From Nocardioides marinus (lineage in GTDB: Bacteria; Pseudomonadota; Alphaproteobacteria; Rhodobacterales; Rhodobacteraceae), in NCBI GenBank assembly GCA_019801415.1, contig JAHVJD010000009.1, positions 105,773 through 169,772 of the forward strand: a stretch of 64,000 nucleotides of DNA. The letters run 5' to 3'. The notes beneath the pieces are model-generated. The model saw only the letters and a list, made by a program, of their open reading frames with translations. It had not been told where the DNA came from and did not search any database. Position numbers and translations under genes: made by a program. The stretch's first letter is position 1; each line of letters opens with the position of its first letter. Positions 28,159 to 37,052 of this stretch are shown here, piece after piece.

Positions 28159-31100
28159 TCAGGCGACCATTGCCTCGGCCTTTTTCAGATCAACCGAGAC
28201 CAGCTGGCTCACGCCTTTTTCCTGCATGGTCACACCGAACAGCCGGTCCATCCGCGCCATGGTCACGGCATGGTGGGTGATGATCAGGAACCGCGTATCG
28301 GTCTGGCGGCACATTTCGTCCAGAAGGTCACAGAAACGGGTCACGTTGGCGTCATCCAGCGGCGCGTCGACCTCGTCCAGCACACAGATCGGAGCCGGGT
28401 TGGAGAGGAACACCGCAAAGATCAGCGCCATCGCCGTAAGCGTCTGTTCCCCGCCAGACAGCAACGACAGCGTCGACAGCTTCTTGCCCGGCGGCTGACA
28501 CATGATCTCCAGCCCCGCATCCAGCGGGTCATCGCTTTCCACCATCACAAGGTTGGCCTCACCGCCCCCAAAGAGGTGGGTAAACAGCATGGCAAAGCTG
28601 TTGTTCACCTGCTCAAAGGCGGTCAGCAGACGCTCACGGCCCTCGCGGTTGAGGCTGGCAATGCCGTCACGCAGGGTCTTGACGGCGCCTTCCAGATCCA
28701 GCTTTTCGGCGACCAGCGTGTCGTGTTCTTCCTGCACGCTGCGCGCGTCTTCTTCGGCCCGCAGGTTGACGGCACCCAAAGCGTCACGCTGTCGTTTGTA
28801 CCGGTCGACGTCACTTTCCAACTGTTCCGACGGCGGCATCTCATCCGGCGAAACACCCAGCTTCTCCAGCAGGGCCTGTGGCGTGATCTGCTGGGCCTCG
28901 ATGATGCGGCCCGCGGCCTGGGTGACCGCGGCAAGGGCCGCGTCGCTACGCGCCTCAGAGCGCGCCCGCGCCTCACGCGCCTCCGAGGCCAAGCGCTCGC
29001 ACTCCCGTTCCTTGTGAACCGCCTCACGCAGCTCCGCCTCGGCCGCAATCAGCGCCTCGGTGGCCGCGGATTTGCGCGCCTCGGCTTCGGCAATCGCCTC
29101 GTTCAACTCTTCACGTTTCTCGGCGATCTCGGCCGGAACGGCATTGGCTTCCTCAAGCTCTTCCTGCGACGCCTCGCGCCGTTCGACCAGCTCCTGGATC
29201 CGGGCCTCGGCACTCTCAAGCCGATGACGCCACCCAGACAATTCCTTGGTGACTTCCTGTGCACGCTTGGTTCGGGCCTCGCCCTCGCGACGCAGTTCGT
29301 CATGGCTGGAGCGATGCGTCAGCATAGTGATGCGCGCCGCTTCCACCGATTGCTTGATGTCCTCGACGGCGGCTCTTGCCTGCTCCAGATCGCCCAGATC
29401 GCGAAGTGCCTTTTCGGCCTCTTTCAACTGAAGGCCCGCGTTCAACGCGTCTTCTTCATGGCGCGCCAAAGCGATGCCAAGCGTCTCGAGTTTGCCTGCG
29501 GCCAGATTGCGATCCGCCTCGGCCCGGCTGAGCGCGCGGGCAGCATCGGCCATGCGCTGATCCGCAGCGCGACGCGCCTGGCGGGCGTCCTGATCGGCAC
29601 GCGTCACCTGTTCCAGCTGTTGCAACAGGTTTTCATGGGCCGCGCGCGCGCCATCCGCAGTGGCGCTGACACGTTCCATTTCCTGTTTCAGCGCTTCCAG
29701 CTTGTTCAATTGCTCCAGCCGCAAAGCTGCGGCACTGGGCGCGTCTTCTGCCCAGGCGCGGTACCCATCCCAACGCCACAGGTCGCCTTCCACGGTGACC
29801 AGACGCTGGCCAGGTTTCAGCTGCGCCTGCAAGCCTGCTGCGGCATCGCCGTCCACCAGACCAATCTGCGCCACGCGCCGCGACAGGGCCGCCGGTCCGG
29901 AAACGAACATCGCCAAAGGCTGGACCCCCTCGGGCAGCGTGGCATCTTGGTCGTAGTCAGGGAGGGTCAGCCAGCCGGTCGGACCATCTGCCCCGGCGAG
30001 GGGCGCGCGCAGGTCATCCGCCAGCGCAGCCCCCAAGGCCTTTTCATAGCCCGGCGCGACCGTCAGCTCATCCAGCACCTGGCCACCCTCGGCAGTGTCA
30101 CGCTCAACCAGCTTGGCCAACGTGGTGACCTCTGCCCGAAGCGCGCCCAGCTGACCTTCGGCTTCCGAGCGTTGCGCGCGGGCTTCCGCCTCGCGTCCCT
30201 GGGTCTCGGTACGGGCCTCATCCGCGGCCGCCAGGGCCTCTTCGGCCATTTCCGCGGCCTCGCGCGCCTCTTCCTCGGCGGTCAAGGCAGTGTCAAAACG
30301 CTCTGCCGCCAGGTCCAGTGCTTCGCGCGCCTCTGCCTGCGCCTCGCGGGCCTGAGCCGCCTCGCCTTCCGAACGGGCCAGAGCACGCTGGCAATCCTCA
30401 ACAGCGCGGCGGGCCGATTGATGACGGGCGGCAAGACGGGCGACATCCTCTGTCACCTGCGCAAGATGATCCTCTCGCGCTTGCAGAACAGACGCGGCAT
30501 CCCGCGCAAGATCAGCGGCTTCGGCCAGCTTGGCGTCATGGCCGTCGCCTGCCTTGGACAGCTCACGCTGTTCCCATTCCAGCCGCTCGATGGTTTCTCC
30601 GGCATCCTTGTTCAGCCCGGTCTCACGCTCGATATCGTTGCCGAGCTGCACGATCCGGTTGCTCAGCCGCTCTATGGTCTGCCGAGCCTGCGCTTCCTGG
30701 TCGCCCAGCGAATCCCGCTGAACCACCAAGCGCTGCAGAACGGCAGCGGCGATCGCTTCTTCTTCGCGCAGCGGAGGCAGCTTTTCCTCGAACGTCGCAC
30801 GCTGGGCCGCCGCGGCGCGCACCAGCGCCTCAGCCTTGGACGCCTGCTCGACGCGCACACGCAGCTCGTCCTCTGCCGCCAGCCGGGCCTCGTCCGCCTC
30901 GCGCCAGCGACGGTACAGCAACATGCCCTCGCTCAGCCGCAAATTCTCGCCGATTTCCCGGTAGCGCTGCGCCTGACGCGCCTGACGCGCCAGCTGGCTC
31001 AACTGACCTGCAAGCTGTTCAATGACGTCATCGACACGCAGCAGATTGGCCTCGGTGTTCTTCAGTTTCAGCTCCGCCTCGTGGCGACGCTGGTAGAGGC

Positions 31101-31614
31101 CGGAAATCCCGGCAGCCTCCTCGAGGATGCGGCGGCGAGCCTTGGGTTTGGCGTTGATCAATTCGGCGATCTGCCCCTGCCGCACCAGTGCAGGCGAATG
31201 CGCCCCGGTGGAGGCGTCGGCAAACAGCATCTGCACATCGCGCGCCCGCACGTCCTTGCCGTTCGACTTGTAGGCGCTGCCAACGTCCCGGGTAATCCGG
31301 CGCACGATCTCGAGGATATCGCTGTCATTGAAGCCCGAAGGCGCCAACCGTTCGGAGTTGTCGATCTGAAGGCTGACCTCGGCAAAGTTGCGGGCGGGAC
31401 GAGAGGACGTGCCGGCAAAGATCACGTCTTCCATACCGCCGCCGCGCATCGCCTTGGCGCGGGTCTCGCCCATCACCCAGCGCAGCGCTTCCAGCAGGTT
31501 GGATTTGCCGCACCCGTTCGGCCCCACAACCCCGGTCAACCCATCCGCGATAACCAGTTCGGTGGGATCCACAAAGCTTTTGAAGCCATTCAGCCTGAGT
31601 TTGGAAAACCGCAA
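28159..31614 (-). CDS. smc: Chromosome segregation protein SMC
   Basis: 1151 residues. Walker A is GPNGCGKSN near residue 31, the C-terminal head has the signature LLSGGEQTLTAMALIFAVF and Walker B CVLDEVDAPLDD, and between them are long Ala/Glu/Arg-rich coiled coils with a central hinge near 500-650. SMC condenses and organises the chromosome, with ScpA and ScpB encoded elsewhere. The long open frame on the opposite strand is a codon-bias shadow. The promoter must lie in the gap before the GntR gene. Confidence 0.96.
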   Translation of the reverse strand: MRFSKLRLNGFKSFVDPTELVIADGLTGVVGPNGCGKSNLLEALRWVMGETRAKAMRGGGMEDVIFAGTSSRPARNFAEVSLQIDNSERLAPSGFNDSDILEIVRRITRDVGSAYKSNGKDVRARDVQMLFADASTGAHSPALVRQGQIAELINAKPKARRRILEEAAGISGLYQRRHEAELKLKNTEANLLRVDDVIEQLAGQLSQLARQARQAQRYREIGENLRLSEGMLLYRRWREADEARLAAEDELRVRVEQASKAEALVRAAAAQRATFEEKLPPLREEEAIAAAVLQRLVVQRDSLGDQEAQARQTIERLSNRIVQLGNDIERETGLNKDAGETIERLEWEQRELSKAGDGHDAKLAEAADLARDAASVLQAREDHLAQVTEDVARLAARHQSARRAVEDCQRALARSEGEAAQAREAQAEAREALDLAAERFDTALTAEEEAREAAEMAEEALAAADEARTETQGREAEARAQRSEAEGQLGALRAEVTTLAKLVERDTAEGGQVLDELTVAPGYEKALGAALADDLRAPLAGADGPTGWLTLPDYDQDATLPEGVQPLAMFVSGPAALSRRVAQIGLVDGDAAAGLQAQLKPGQRLVTVEGDLWRWDGYRAWAEDAPSAAALRLEQLNKLEALKQEMERVSATADGARAAHENLLQQLEQVTRADQDARQARRAADQRMADAARALSRAEADRNLAAGKLETLGIALARHEEDALNAGLQLKEAEKALRDLGDLEQARAAVEDIKQSVEAARITMLTHRSSHDELRREGEARTKRAQEVTKELSGWRHRLESAEARIQELVERREASQEELEEANAVPAEIAEKREELNEAIAEAEARKSAATEALIAAEAELREAVHKERECERLASEAREARARSEARSDAALAAVTQAAGRIIEAQQITPQALLEKLGVSPDEMPPSEQLESDVDRYKRQRDALGAVNLRAEEDARSVQEEHDTLVAEKLDLEGAVKTLRDGIASLNREGRERLLTAFEQVNNSFAMLFTHLFGGGEANLVMVESDDPLDAGLEIMCQPPGKKLSTLSLLSGGEQTLTAMALIFAVFLSNPAPICVLDEVDAPLDDANVTRFCDLLDEMCRQTDTRFLIITHHAVTMARMDRLFGVTMQEKGVSQLVSVDLKKAEAMVA

Positions 31615-32009
31615 AGCTGCCCCTTCATGATTCCGTATCGAGAAATTTCATCGGGTCTTATCCTGTGAGTCAACGGTCCGCACCCCCAAATCGAGGCGGA
31701 TTCCCCGCAAACTCCACCATATCTTGTGGATAACCCCGGCTTTCCGGCGATCTCTTGCCACCCGGACGCCTCACGCGGCATACCCCCGGCGGGCATTCGC
31801 CTGACGCGGGCACCAACTGCCCTCATGGTCTCTCATCGGCAATATCCGACCAGTCGATGACATCGAACCGCGGTAGGGTGGTCCGCAGCCGAAATCCTGT
31901 CACACGGTCCACCAATCCTATACGCTGTGAAGTCCATCGCGGTCGGCCTACCTTGCGAATGCTGCCGCAGCGTGGTCATATGAGTTGACCAATATGTCAG
32001 AGACCCGAA
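31615..32009. other. 395-base divergent intergenic region between smc and the GntR gene
   Basis: No convincing gene is present on either strand; short frames have no codon pattern or ribosome-binding site. It must hold the promoters of smc (minus) and the GntR regulator (plus). A perfect DnaA-box string, TGTGGATAA, is at 31725-31733, and the operator described separately is at 31973-31991. Confidence 0.6.
31973..31991. promoter_or_regulatory. Candidate GntR operator
   Basis: An inverted repeat TGGTCA-N7-TGACCA lies 18 bases before the start of the GntR/FadR-type gene. Half-sites TGGTC/GACCA resemble those of PdhR/LldR-type regulators, although their usual spacer is shorter. Its position suggests autoregulation. 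Confidence 0.4.
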
Positions 32010-32780
32010 ATGCCGTTTCAGAAAGTCCAGCCCGAAAAACTGTCAGCCTCAGTGGTGCGCCAGATCGAATTGTTGATCCTGCGCGGCATCCTGTCCCCGG
32101 GTGAACGGCTTCCAGCCGAACGGGAACTGGCTGAACGGCTGGGCGTTTCCCGCCCGTCCCTGCGCGACGCGCTTGGGGAGTTGCAGGCGCGCGGCCTGCT
32201 GACATCGCGCGCCGGTGCGGGGGTTTTTGTGGCCGATGTTCTCGGCTCTGCCTTTTCACCGGCGTTGGTCCAATTGTTTGCCAGCCACGATGAAGCGGTA
32301 TTCGACTACCTCTCGTTTCGGCGCGACCTTGAAGGCCTGGCGGCGGAACGGGCGGCACGCTTCGGGTCCGATGACGATCTGCGGGTCATTCAGGCGATCT
32401 TTGACAAGATGGAGGCCGCCGGGAACCCGGCAATCTCCGAGGAGGCCGCGCGGCTGGATGCGCAATTCCACTCCGCCATCATGGATGCCAGCCATAACGT
32501 CATCATGCTGCACATGATGCGCTCCATGTTCGATCTGCTGCGCGAAGGTGTGTTCTACAACCGGCGGATCATGTTCCAGCAACACACGACCTATGATGCC
32601 CTGCTGGAGCAGCACCGTGCCATCAACGCGGCCCTGCAGGCCCGTGATCCGCAGGCCGCCCGCACCGCGGTGGAAACGCATCTGGATTACGTGAAACAGG
32701 CGCTGACCGACCACCAACGCGCGGAACGCAACGCCGAGATCGCGCGCCAGCGGCTGGAGCACGAAACCGCCAAATCCTGA
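32010..32780 (+). CDS. FadR-subfamily GntR transcriptional regulator
   Basis: 256 residues. The N-terminal winged helix (LILRGILSPGERLPAERELAERLGVSRPSLRDALGELQARGLL) is followed by an FCD ligand-binding domain with the metal-binding His in DAQFHSAIMDASHN and EQHRAINAALQARD. It resembles PdhR/LldR-type regulators of carboxylate use. The target is not evident; smc is divergent and the ATP synthase genes are convergent. The C-terminus is Arg/Glu-rich. Confidence 0.85.
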   Translation: MPFQKVQPEKLSASVVRQIELLILRGILSPGERLPAERELAERLGVSRPSLRDALGELQARGLLTSRAGAGVFVADVLGSAFSPALVQLFASHDEAVFDYLSFRRDLEGLAAERAARFGSDDDLRVIQAIFDKMEAAGNPAISEEAARLDAQFHSAIMDASHNVIMLHMMRSMFDLLREGVFYNRRIMFQQHTTYDALLEQHRAINAALQARDPQAARTAVETHLDYVKQALTDHQRAERNAEIARQRLEHETAKS

Positions 32781-32794
32781 GCGGGGAAAGCAAA

Positions 32795-32817
32795 AACCCG
32801 GCCGCCTGGGCCGGGTT
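32795..32817. terminator. Bidirectional terminator between GntR gene and atp operon
   Basis: Stem AACCCGGCC / GGCCGGGTT (9 bp) with a five-base loop. On the plus strand it is followed by CTTTTGGTTT; on the minus strand by TTTGCTTT after GGGTT. It serves the GntR gene on the left and the end of the F0 ATP synthase operon on the right. Confidence 0.8.
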
Positions 32818-32843
32818 CTTTTGGTTTCAAGCGTTGTGCAAGC

Positions 32844-33404
32844 TTAGTGCAGCTTGGCGTCCACGTCAGCAATTGCGGCGTCGATCAGCTTGTTGGCTTC
32901 GGCGGCAGTCATCTGCTTCGAGATCACCTCATCCGCAGCAGCGACGGCGATGGTGATCGCCTGGTCACGCACTTCTTTCACGGCCGAAGCTTCTGCCGAA
33001 GCGATCTGCTCCTCTGCGGACGCCAGACGGCGCGCGATCGAAACTTCCAGATCTGCCTTGGCCTGCTCGGCCGCACGGGCGGCTTCTTCGCGGGCTGCGG
33101 TCACGATCTGCTCCGCCTGAGCCTGGACTTCCTGCTGCTTGCGCTCGTAGGACGCCAGAATTGTCTGGGCCTCTTCGCGCAGGGCGCGTGCCTCGTCCAG
33201 TTCCTTCTGGATGCCTTCGGCACGGTTGTCCAGTTGCTTGCCCAACATGCTGGGAACCTTGGCTGCCAGCAGGATGCCGACAAACAGCAGGAACGCCAGC
33301 AGGACGACAAAGTCGGTGTTGCCCAGCGAAAAGAACGGACCGGACGCGGCCAGCGCCGGGCTGGCGGCACCAAAGGTCAGGGCAAGAGCGAGAGTGTAGC
33401 GCAT
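32844..33404 (-). CDS. atpF: ATP synthase F0 subunit b
   Basis: 186 residues from ATG at 33404. An N-terminal hydrophobic part (signal-like, then a membrane segment around 30-48, VVLLAFLLFVGILLAAKVP) is followed by a long charged helix (KELDEARALREEAQTILASYERKQQEV). Subunit b is the peripheral stalk of F0. It is the second of two b-type genes and begins four bases after the b' stop. Confidence 0.93.
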   Translation of the reverse strand: MRYTLALALTFGAASPALAASGPFFSLGNTDFVVLLAFLLFVGILLAAKVPSMLGKQLDNRAEGIQKELDEARALREEAQTILASYERKQQEVQAQAEQIVTAAREEAARAAEQAKADLEVSIARRLASAEEQIASAEASAVKEVRDQAITIAVAAADEVISKQMTAAEANKLIDAAIADVDAKLH

Positions 33405-33408
33405 GTCC

Positions 33409-33963
33409 TTATCCCTTCGTCCGTTCGGCAACCGCGGCTGCGATTGCGTCTGCATCTGCGGTACCACCCAGCGCGGTCACCAGCGCCTCCGCGGTATCAG
33501 TTGCAACGACCTTCACGCTTTCCAGCGCACCGGCCTTGATTTCAGCGATGGCCTTCTCCGATTCCGCCGCCTTGGCAGCGATCTGAGCGTCGGCCTTGGC
33601 GATGGCCTCATCCAGGTCAGCCTGGATTTCGGCGCGGGTTTCGGCGGCAATGCGCTGTGCCTCGGCGCGTGCGTCAGCCAGGGCCTGGTTGTAGGCTGCT
33701 TCAGCCTCGCTTGCCTTGGCCTTCAGCTCTTCGGCCGCGGCGATGTCATTGGTGATCGTGCCTTGGCGTTCGGCCAGCACCGCACCGATGCGGGGCAGCG
33801 CGACGCGCGACAGGATCAGGTAGATAGCGACCAGAGCGGCCACCAACCAAAAGATCTGGTTGAAGTGAACGGCCAGATCCGGCGTCAGCTGAGGCATGCC
33901 CGATGCGCCGCCATGCGCCGCGTCGGCAGCGCCGTGTGCTACATCCTGCGTGTTAGATGCCAT
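33409..33963 (-). CDS. atpF': ATP synthase F0 subunit b'
   Basis: 184 residues. A 30-residue Ala/His/Gly-rich leader precedes the single membrane segment ([27 protein letters not shown]), then a long Ala/Glu-rich helix. Having two diverged b genes in the order b'-b is typical of alphaproteobacteria and photosynthetic bacteria, where b and b' form a heterodimer. Confidence 0.93.
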   Translation of the reverse strand: MASNTQDVAHGAADAAHGGASGMPQLTPDLAVHFNQIFWLVAALVAIYLILSRVALPRIGAVLAERQGTITNDIAAAEELKAKASEAEAAYNQALADARAEAQRIAAETRAEIQADLDEAIAKADAQIAAKAAESEKAIAEIKAGALESVKVVATDTAEALVTALGGTADADAIAAAVAERTKG

Positions 33964-33992
33964 GTCGTCCTCCTTGGGAACTTGCCGTTACA

Positions 33993-34022
33993 CCGGGCGG
34001 TGCGGGGTTCCGCACCGCCCGG
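33993..34022 (-). promoter_or_regulatory. Strong intercistronic hairpin after atpE
   Basis: A perfect 13-bp inverted repeat (CCGGGCGGTGCGG / CCGCACCGCCCGG, loop of four) lies 28 bases past the atpE stop and before atpF'. On the transcribed strand it is followed by TGTAACGG rather than a T run, so it looks more like an mRNA-stabilising or processing hairpin than a terminator. It would favour atpE mRNA, whose product is needed in many copies per ring. Confidence 0.7.
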
Positions 34023-34049
34023 CCGTAAGGAAAAAGGTTCCTAAGGTTC

Positions 34050-34274
34050 TTAGACAGCGAACATCAGCAGCAGAGCAACCAGGAACGAGAAGATGCCCAG
34101 TGCTTCTGCGAATGCGATGCCGATGAACAGAGTTGCGGTCTGGGAAGCAGCCGCGGAGGGGTTGCGCAGTGCGCCTGCCAGGAAGTTGGCAGCAACGTTA
34201 CCAACACCCAGTGCCGCGATGCCGGTACCCATGCCTGCCAGGCCTGCGCCGATGTATGCGAGATCGCCTTCCAT
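34050..34274 (-). CDS. atpE: ATP synthase F0 subunit c
   Basis: 74 residues, two membrane helices (about 7-32 and 48-73) joined by the RNPSAA polar loop. The ion-binding carboxylate is in the second helix, in FAEALGIF, and the Gly-rich first helix is standard; no Na+ signature is obvious, so protons are likely. It forms the rotating c-ring. A strong hairpin follows it. Confidence 0.96.
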   Translation of the reverse strand: MEGDLAYIGAGLAGMGTGIAALGVGNVAANFLAGALRNPSAAASQTATLFIGIAFAEALGIFSFLVALLLMFAV

Positions 34275-34332
34275 TGTGATATCTCCTTACGATTGGAAGT
34301 TGACTGTAGAGGTTCGGACCTTGCAGCCGCCC

Positions 34333-35136
34333 TTAGTGGGACGGGTGCAGCGCGTCTTTCAGGTAGACGCAGGTCAGAATGGTGAACACGTAAGCCTGGA
34401 TGAAGGCCACGAGAACTTCGAGTGCGTAGACCGCGCTGATGGCGAAGATCGGCAGGAACGCCCCGGCACCCAGGGCACCGGCGAAACCTGCGAACACCTT
34501 CAGAACCGCGTGGCCTGCCATCACGTTGCCCGCCAGACGAATGCAGTGGCTGACCGGACGCACGAAGTAGGAAATCACCTCGATGATCGCCAGGATCGGG
34601 CGCAGCGCCAGCGGTGCCGAGCTGACCCAGAACAGGCCGAGGAACTTGGGGCCGTTCAGCACAAAGCCGGTCACGGTCACGGTGATGAACACCAGCAGCG
34701 CCAGCACCGCGGTCACGGTGAAATGCGAGGTGGTGGTGAAGGACATCGGGATCAGGCCCAGGAAGTTGGCCATTACGATGAACATGAACAGGGTCATGAT
34801 GTAGGGGAAGAACTTGACGCCGTCCTTGCCGGTCACGTCTTCCACCATCTTGTAGATGAAACCATAGGCCAGTTCGGCCACCGACTGCGCACGCGACGGC
34901 ACGATGGCACGGCGGGAAGACCCCAGAACCAGCAGAGCGAACACCGCGGCCACGGCCAGCGCCATCCACAGGGTCACGTTGGTCGGGGTGTACCAGGCCA
35001 CGTGGTCACCACCGAACAGCGGCTTGATCTGGAACTGATCCATCGGATGGATCGCCAGTTTCGATTCCGCGGGCGCGAAAACCAGGCCCGAGATCAGCAC
35101 CAGCGCGAGCGCTGCGTAAAAGAAAATTTTGCCCAT
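34333..35136 (-). CDS. atpB: ATP synthase F0 subunit a
   Basis: 267 residues from ATG at 35136, a little longer than usual because of an N-terminal hydrophobic segment. The essential helix with the stator Arg is in [22 protein letters not shown], and the C-terminal helix has [20 protein letters not shown]. Subunit a forms the proton half-channels. It lies between atpI and atpE. Confidence 0.95.
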   Translation of the reverse strand: MGKIFFYAALALVLISGLVFAPAESKLAIHPMDQFQIKPLFGGDHVAWYTPTNVTLWMALAVAAVFALLVLGSSRRAIVPSRAQSVAELAYGFIYKMVEDVTGKDGVKFFPYIMTLFMFIVMANFLGLIPMSFTTTSHFTVTAVLALLVFITVTVTGFVLNGPKFLGLFWVSSAPLALRPILAIIEVISYFVRPVSHCIRLAGNVMAGHAVLKVFAGFAGALGAGAFLPIFAISAVYALEVLVAFIQAYVFTILTCVYLKDALHPSH

Positions 35137-35176
35137 CAGTCCGCTTCTCCTGTCGCCGGCTGCCGATCCCGTTGGA

Positions 35177-35521
35177 TCAGTCCCGGTCCTGCGCATTCTT
35201 GTCGGCCTCATCGGCCAGTTTCTTCTCTTGGATCTCCTGCGCGCTGCGGAGCATTGTCTTCACCCCGGCCGCAAGCCCCAGAAATACAAACAGCACCATG
35301 AAGACGGGCAGGGTGCCAAACAGCAGGTCCAACCCGTAACCGATGCCAAAACCGATCCCGAGACCGGCCACCAGTTCAATCACCATCCGCCAGGCCAGAT
35401 TGGCCATCGAATAATGTTCATCCACGCGCGGCTTGGGCTCCTGGGCCTTACGCGCCGCCGCCAGTTTCTCCTCCAGCTGCGCCAAGCGCTGCTTTTGGTC
35501 GTCGTCTGTCACGGGCGCCAT
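35177..35521 (-). CDS. atpI: ATP synthase assembly protein AtpI (AtpZ-like)
   Basis: 114 residues from ATG at 35521. A charged N-terminal coiled part ([17 protein letters not shown]) precedes two membrane segments ([22 protein letters not shown] and [19 protein letters not shown]). AtpI-type proteins assist c-ring assembly or Mg2+ supply. It is the first gene of the F0 operon. Confidence 0.9.
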   Translation of the reverse strand: MAPVTDDDQKQRLAQLEEKLAAARKAQEPKPRVDEHYSMANLAWRMVIELVAGLGIGFGIGYGLDLLFGTLPVFMVLFVFLGLAAGVKTMLRSAQEIQEKKLADEADKNAQDRD

Positions 35522-35543
35522 CCTCACGCGAATTCTGACTGGG

Positions 35544-35572
35544 TTGCTAAGGCCAAGGGGCCGAGGAGTCAA
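35544..35572 (-). promoter_or_regulatory. Possible promoter of the F0 ATP synthase operon
   Basis: On the minus strand TTGACT is followed, after 17 bases, by TAGCAA, 23 bases before the atpI start. This fits a sigma-70 -35 element well and a -10 element loosely. It is a prediction only. Confidence 0.3.
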
Positions 35573-35715
35573 TTACAAGGATTGAAGATTCAAAAATCAT
35601 ACAGGGTATTGTTTTTGCGCAATTTTTCGCCAAACCCCAAGCGACGCGGCGCTCAGCCGCATGCGCCGAACTCCGCAAATACAACGCCGCAGCATATTCA
35701 ACCAAAAGGTTGATC

Positions 35716-36612
35716 TTAGGCCGAGGGCCGGAACGGCAACCGCCAGCGCAGGATCCGACCGTCGATCAGCAACAGCCCGAGAAGGATCGCAACCATGCCC
35801 CACAGATGCTCCGCAAGAAGCGTCTCCCCCAGGACGGTCGTCCCGAGGAACAGCGCCGACATCGGGGCAATCAGGGTTGGTAGGGTGATGTTCGTGGGCC
35901 CCACCTTGGGCAATACCCAGTAGAAGGCGATAAAGGCGGCCGAGGTCAGCACGAAGCCCAGCACCAGAAGCGAGGCCCAGGTCTCGGGGCGGGTGATCTG
36001 CGGTGTGCCTTCCGACCAGAGCGCCAGCGGCGCGATCACGACGGTGGCCCCGGTCAGCGCAATCGCCACCAGAACCACGGGCTGCATGTCCCGAAAGCCC
36101 CGCGCAATGTTCACCGAGAACGCGTAGCACAACGGCGCGCACAGCGTGATCAATACCGCCCACAGGGCCGAGCTCTGCCCCCCGCCCAACATCGGCAGCG
36201 AGAGCAGCACGATCCCGAGAAAGCCGCACAGCACCCCAAGCGACTTGGTGAACGTCGCCCGCTCACCGCCGGGCCAGAAATGCGACACCACCACCGCCAG
36301 CGCCGGGGTGGTCGCATTGACGATCCCCGCAACACCGCTGGCGATATGCTGCTGGCCCAGCGCGTAAAAGGCAAACGGCCCGGCATAGCTCAGCGCGCCG
36401 AAGCCCAGAAGGGACAGCCAGCGTCGCGGGTCCCGTGTCACCGGCTTGTGCGCCGCCAGCACGTAGATCCAGCACCCCAGCGCACCAAAGCCCACCCGTC
36501 CCATGGAAACGGACAACGGCCCCAGTTCACGCAGAAGGATCGCGTTGAACATGAAGGACATACCCCAGCCGATGCCGAGGATGAAAATCACCAGCCAGTA
36601 CTTCAATGCCAT
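35716..36612 (-). CDS. EamA/DMT-family transporter
   Basis: 298 residues, about ten hydrophobic segments in two repeats, as in EamA exporters. Start chosen at ATG 36612 because it lies eight bases after GGGGAGG; earlier in-frame starts at 36630 and 36672 (TTG) exist. Substrate unknown; members export amino acids, metabolites or drugs. It is divergent from an ArsR regulator, with an inverted repeat between. Confidence 0.8.
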   Translation of the reverse strand: MALKYWLVIFILGIGWGMSFMFNAILLRELGPLSVSMGRVGFGALGCWIYVLAAHKPVTRDPRRWLSLLGFGALSYAGPFAFYALGQQHIASGVAGIVNATTPALAVVVSHFWPGGERATFTKSLGVLCGFLGIVLLSLPMLGGGQSSALWAVLITLCAPLCYAFSVNIARGFRDMQPVVLVAIALTGATVVIAPLALWSEGTPQITRPETWASLLVLGFVLTSAAFIAFYWVLPKVGPTNITLPTLIAPMSALFLGTTVLGETLLAEHLWGMVAILLGLLLIDGRILRWRLPFRPSA

Positions 36613-36638
36613 GGCCGTAGCCTCCCCCATGCCCAGAG

Positions 36639-36655
36639 AGCGCCACAATGGCGCT
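36639..36655. promoter_or_regulatory. Inverted repeat between DMT transporter and ArsR gene
   Basis: AGCGCCA-CAA-TGGCGCT, a perfect 7-bp inverted repeat, lies in the 89-base divergent region between the transporter (minus) and the ArsR gene (plus). It is placed as an operator would be for a regulator that controls both. Confidence 0.4.
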
Positions 36656-36701
36656 TCGGCAAAGATTGTCAAACCCCGATGTCGACAGTAGGAAGATCTG
36701 T

Positions 36702-37037
36702 ATGAGCGCCTCCCTTGACACCGTCTTTGCGGCCCTGGCCGACCCCACCCGCCGCGCGATCCTCACGATGCTGCTGGAGGACGACATGGCCGTGACCGAT
36801 GTGGCCGAGCCATTCGAGATGTCGCTGGCGGCAATTTCCAAGCATCTTTCGATCCTGACCCGCGCAGGATTGATCGCGCAGGAGAAACGCGGTCGAGTCA
36901 AATGGTGCAAGCTGCAACCCGATGCCATGCGCGAGGCCTCGGTCTGGATGCAGGGGTTCGGTCAGTTCGAACCCATTCACCTCGACGCCTTTGAGCGCTT
37001 CCTCGAGCGAGAGCTCGGCGAGGGGGATCTCGGCTGA
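36702..37037 (+). CDS. ArsR-family transcriptional regulator
   Basis: 111 residues, one winged-helix domain: FAALADPTRRAILTMLLEDDMAVTDVAEPFEMSLAAISKHLSILTRAGLIAQEKRGR. The metal-binding Cys pair of classic ArsR is absent; the only Cys is in RVKWCKLQP, so this is probably a metal-independent ArsR. The start ATG has AGGAAGATC upstream. It faces two EamA-family transporter genes, one divergent and one convergent. Confidence 0.85.
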   Translation: MSASLDTVFAALADPTRRAILTMLLEDDMAVTDVAEPFEMSLAAISKHLSILTRAGLIAQEKRGRVKWCKLQPDAMREASVWMQGFGQFEPIHLDAFERFLERELGEGDLG

Positions 37038-37052
37038 CAGGCAGCCCTTCGC

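Noticed and set aside
28147..31668. Very long open frame (1173 codons) opposite smc
   Set aside because: smc is unmistakable, and the GC-rich codon bias leaves the opposite strand open. The antisense product is low-complexity Gln/Leu/Arg and has no domain.
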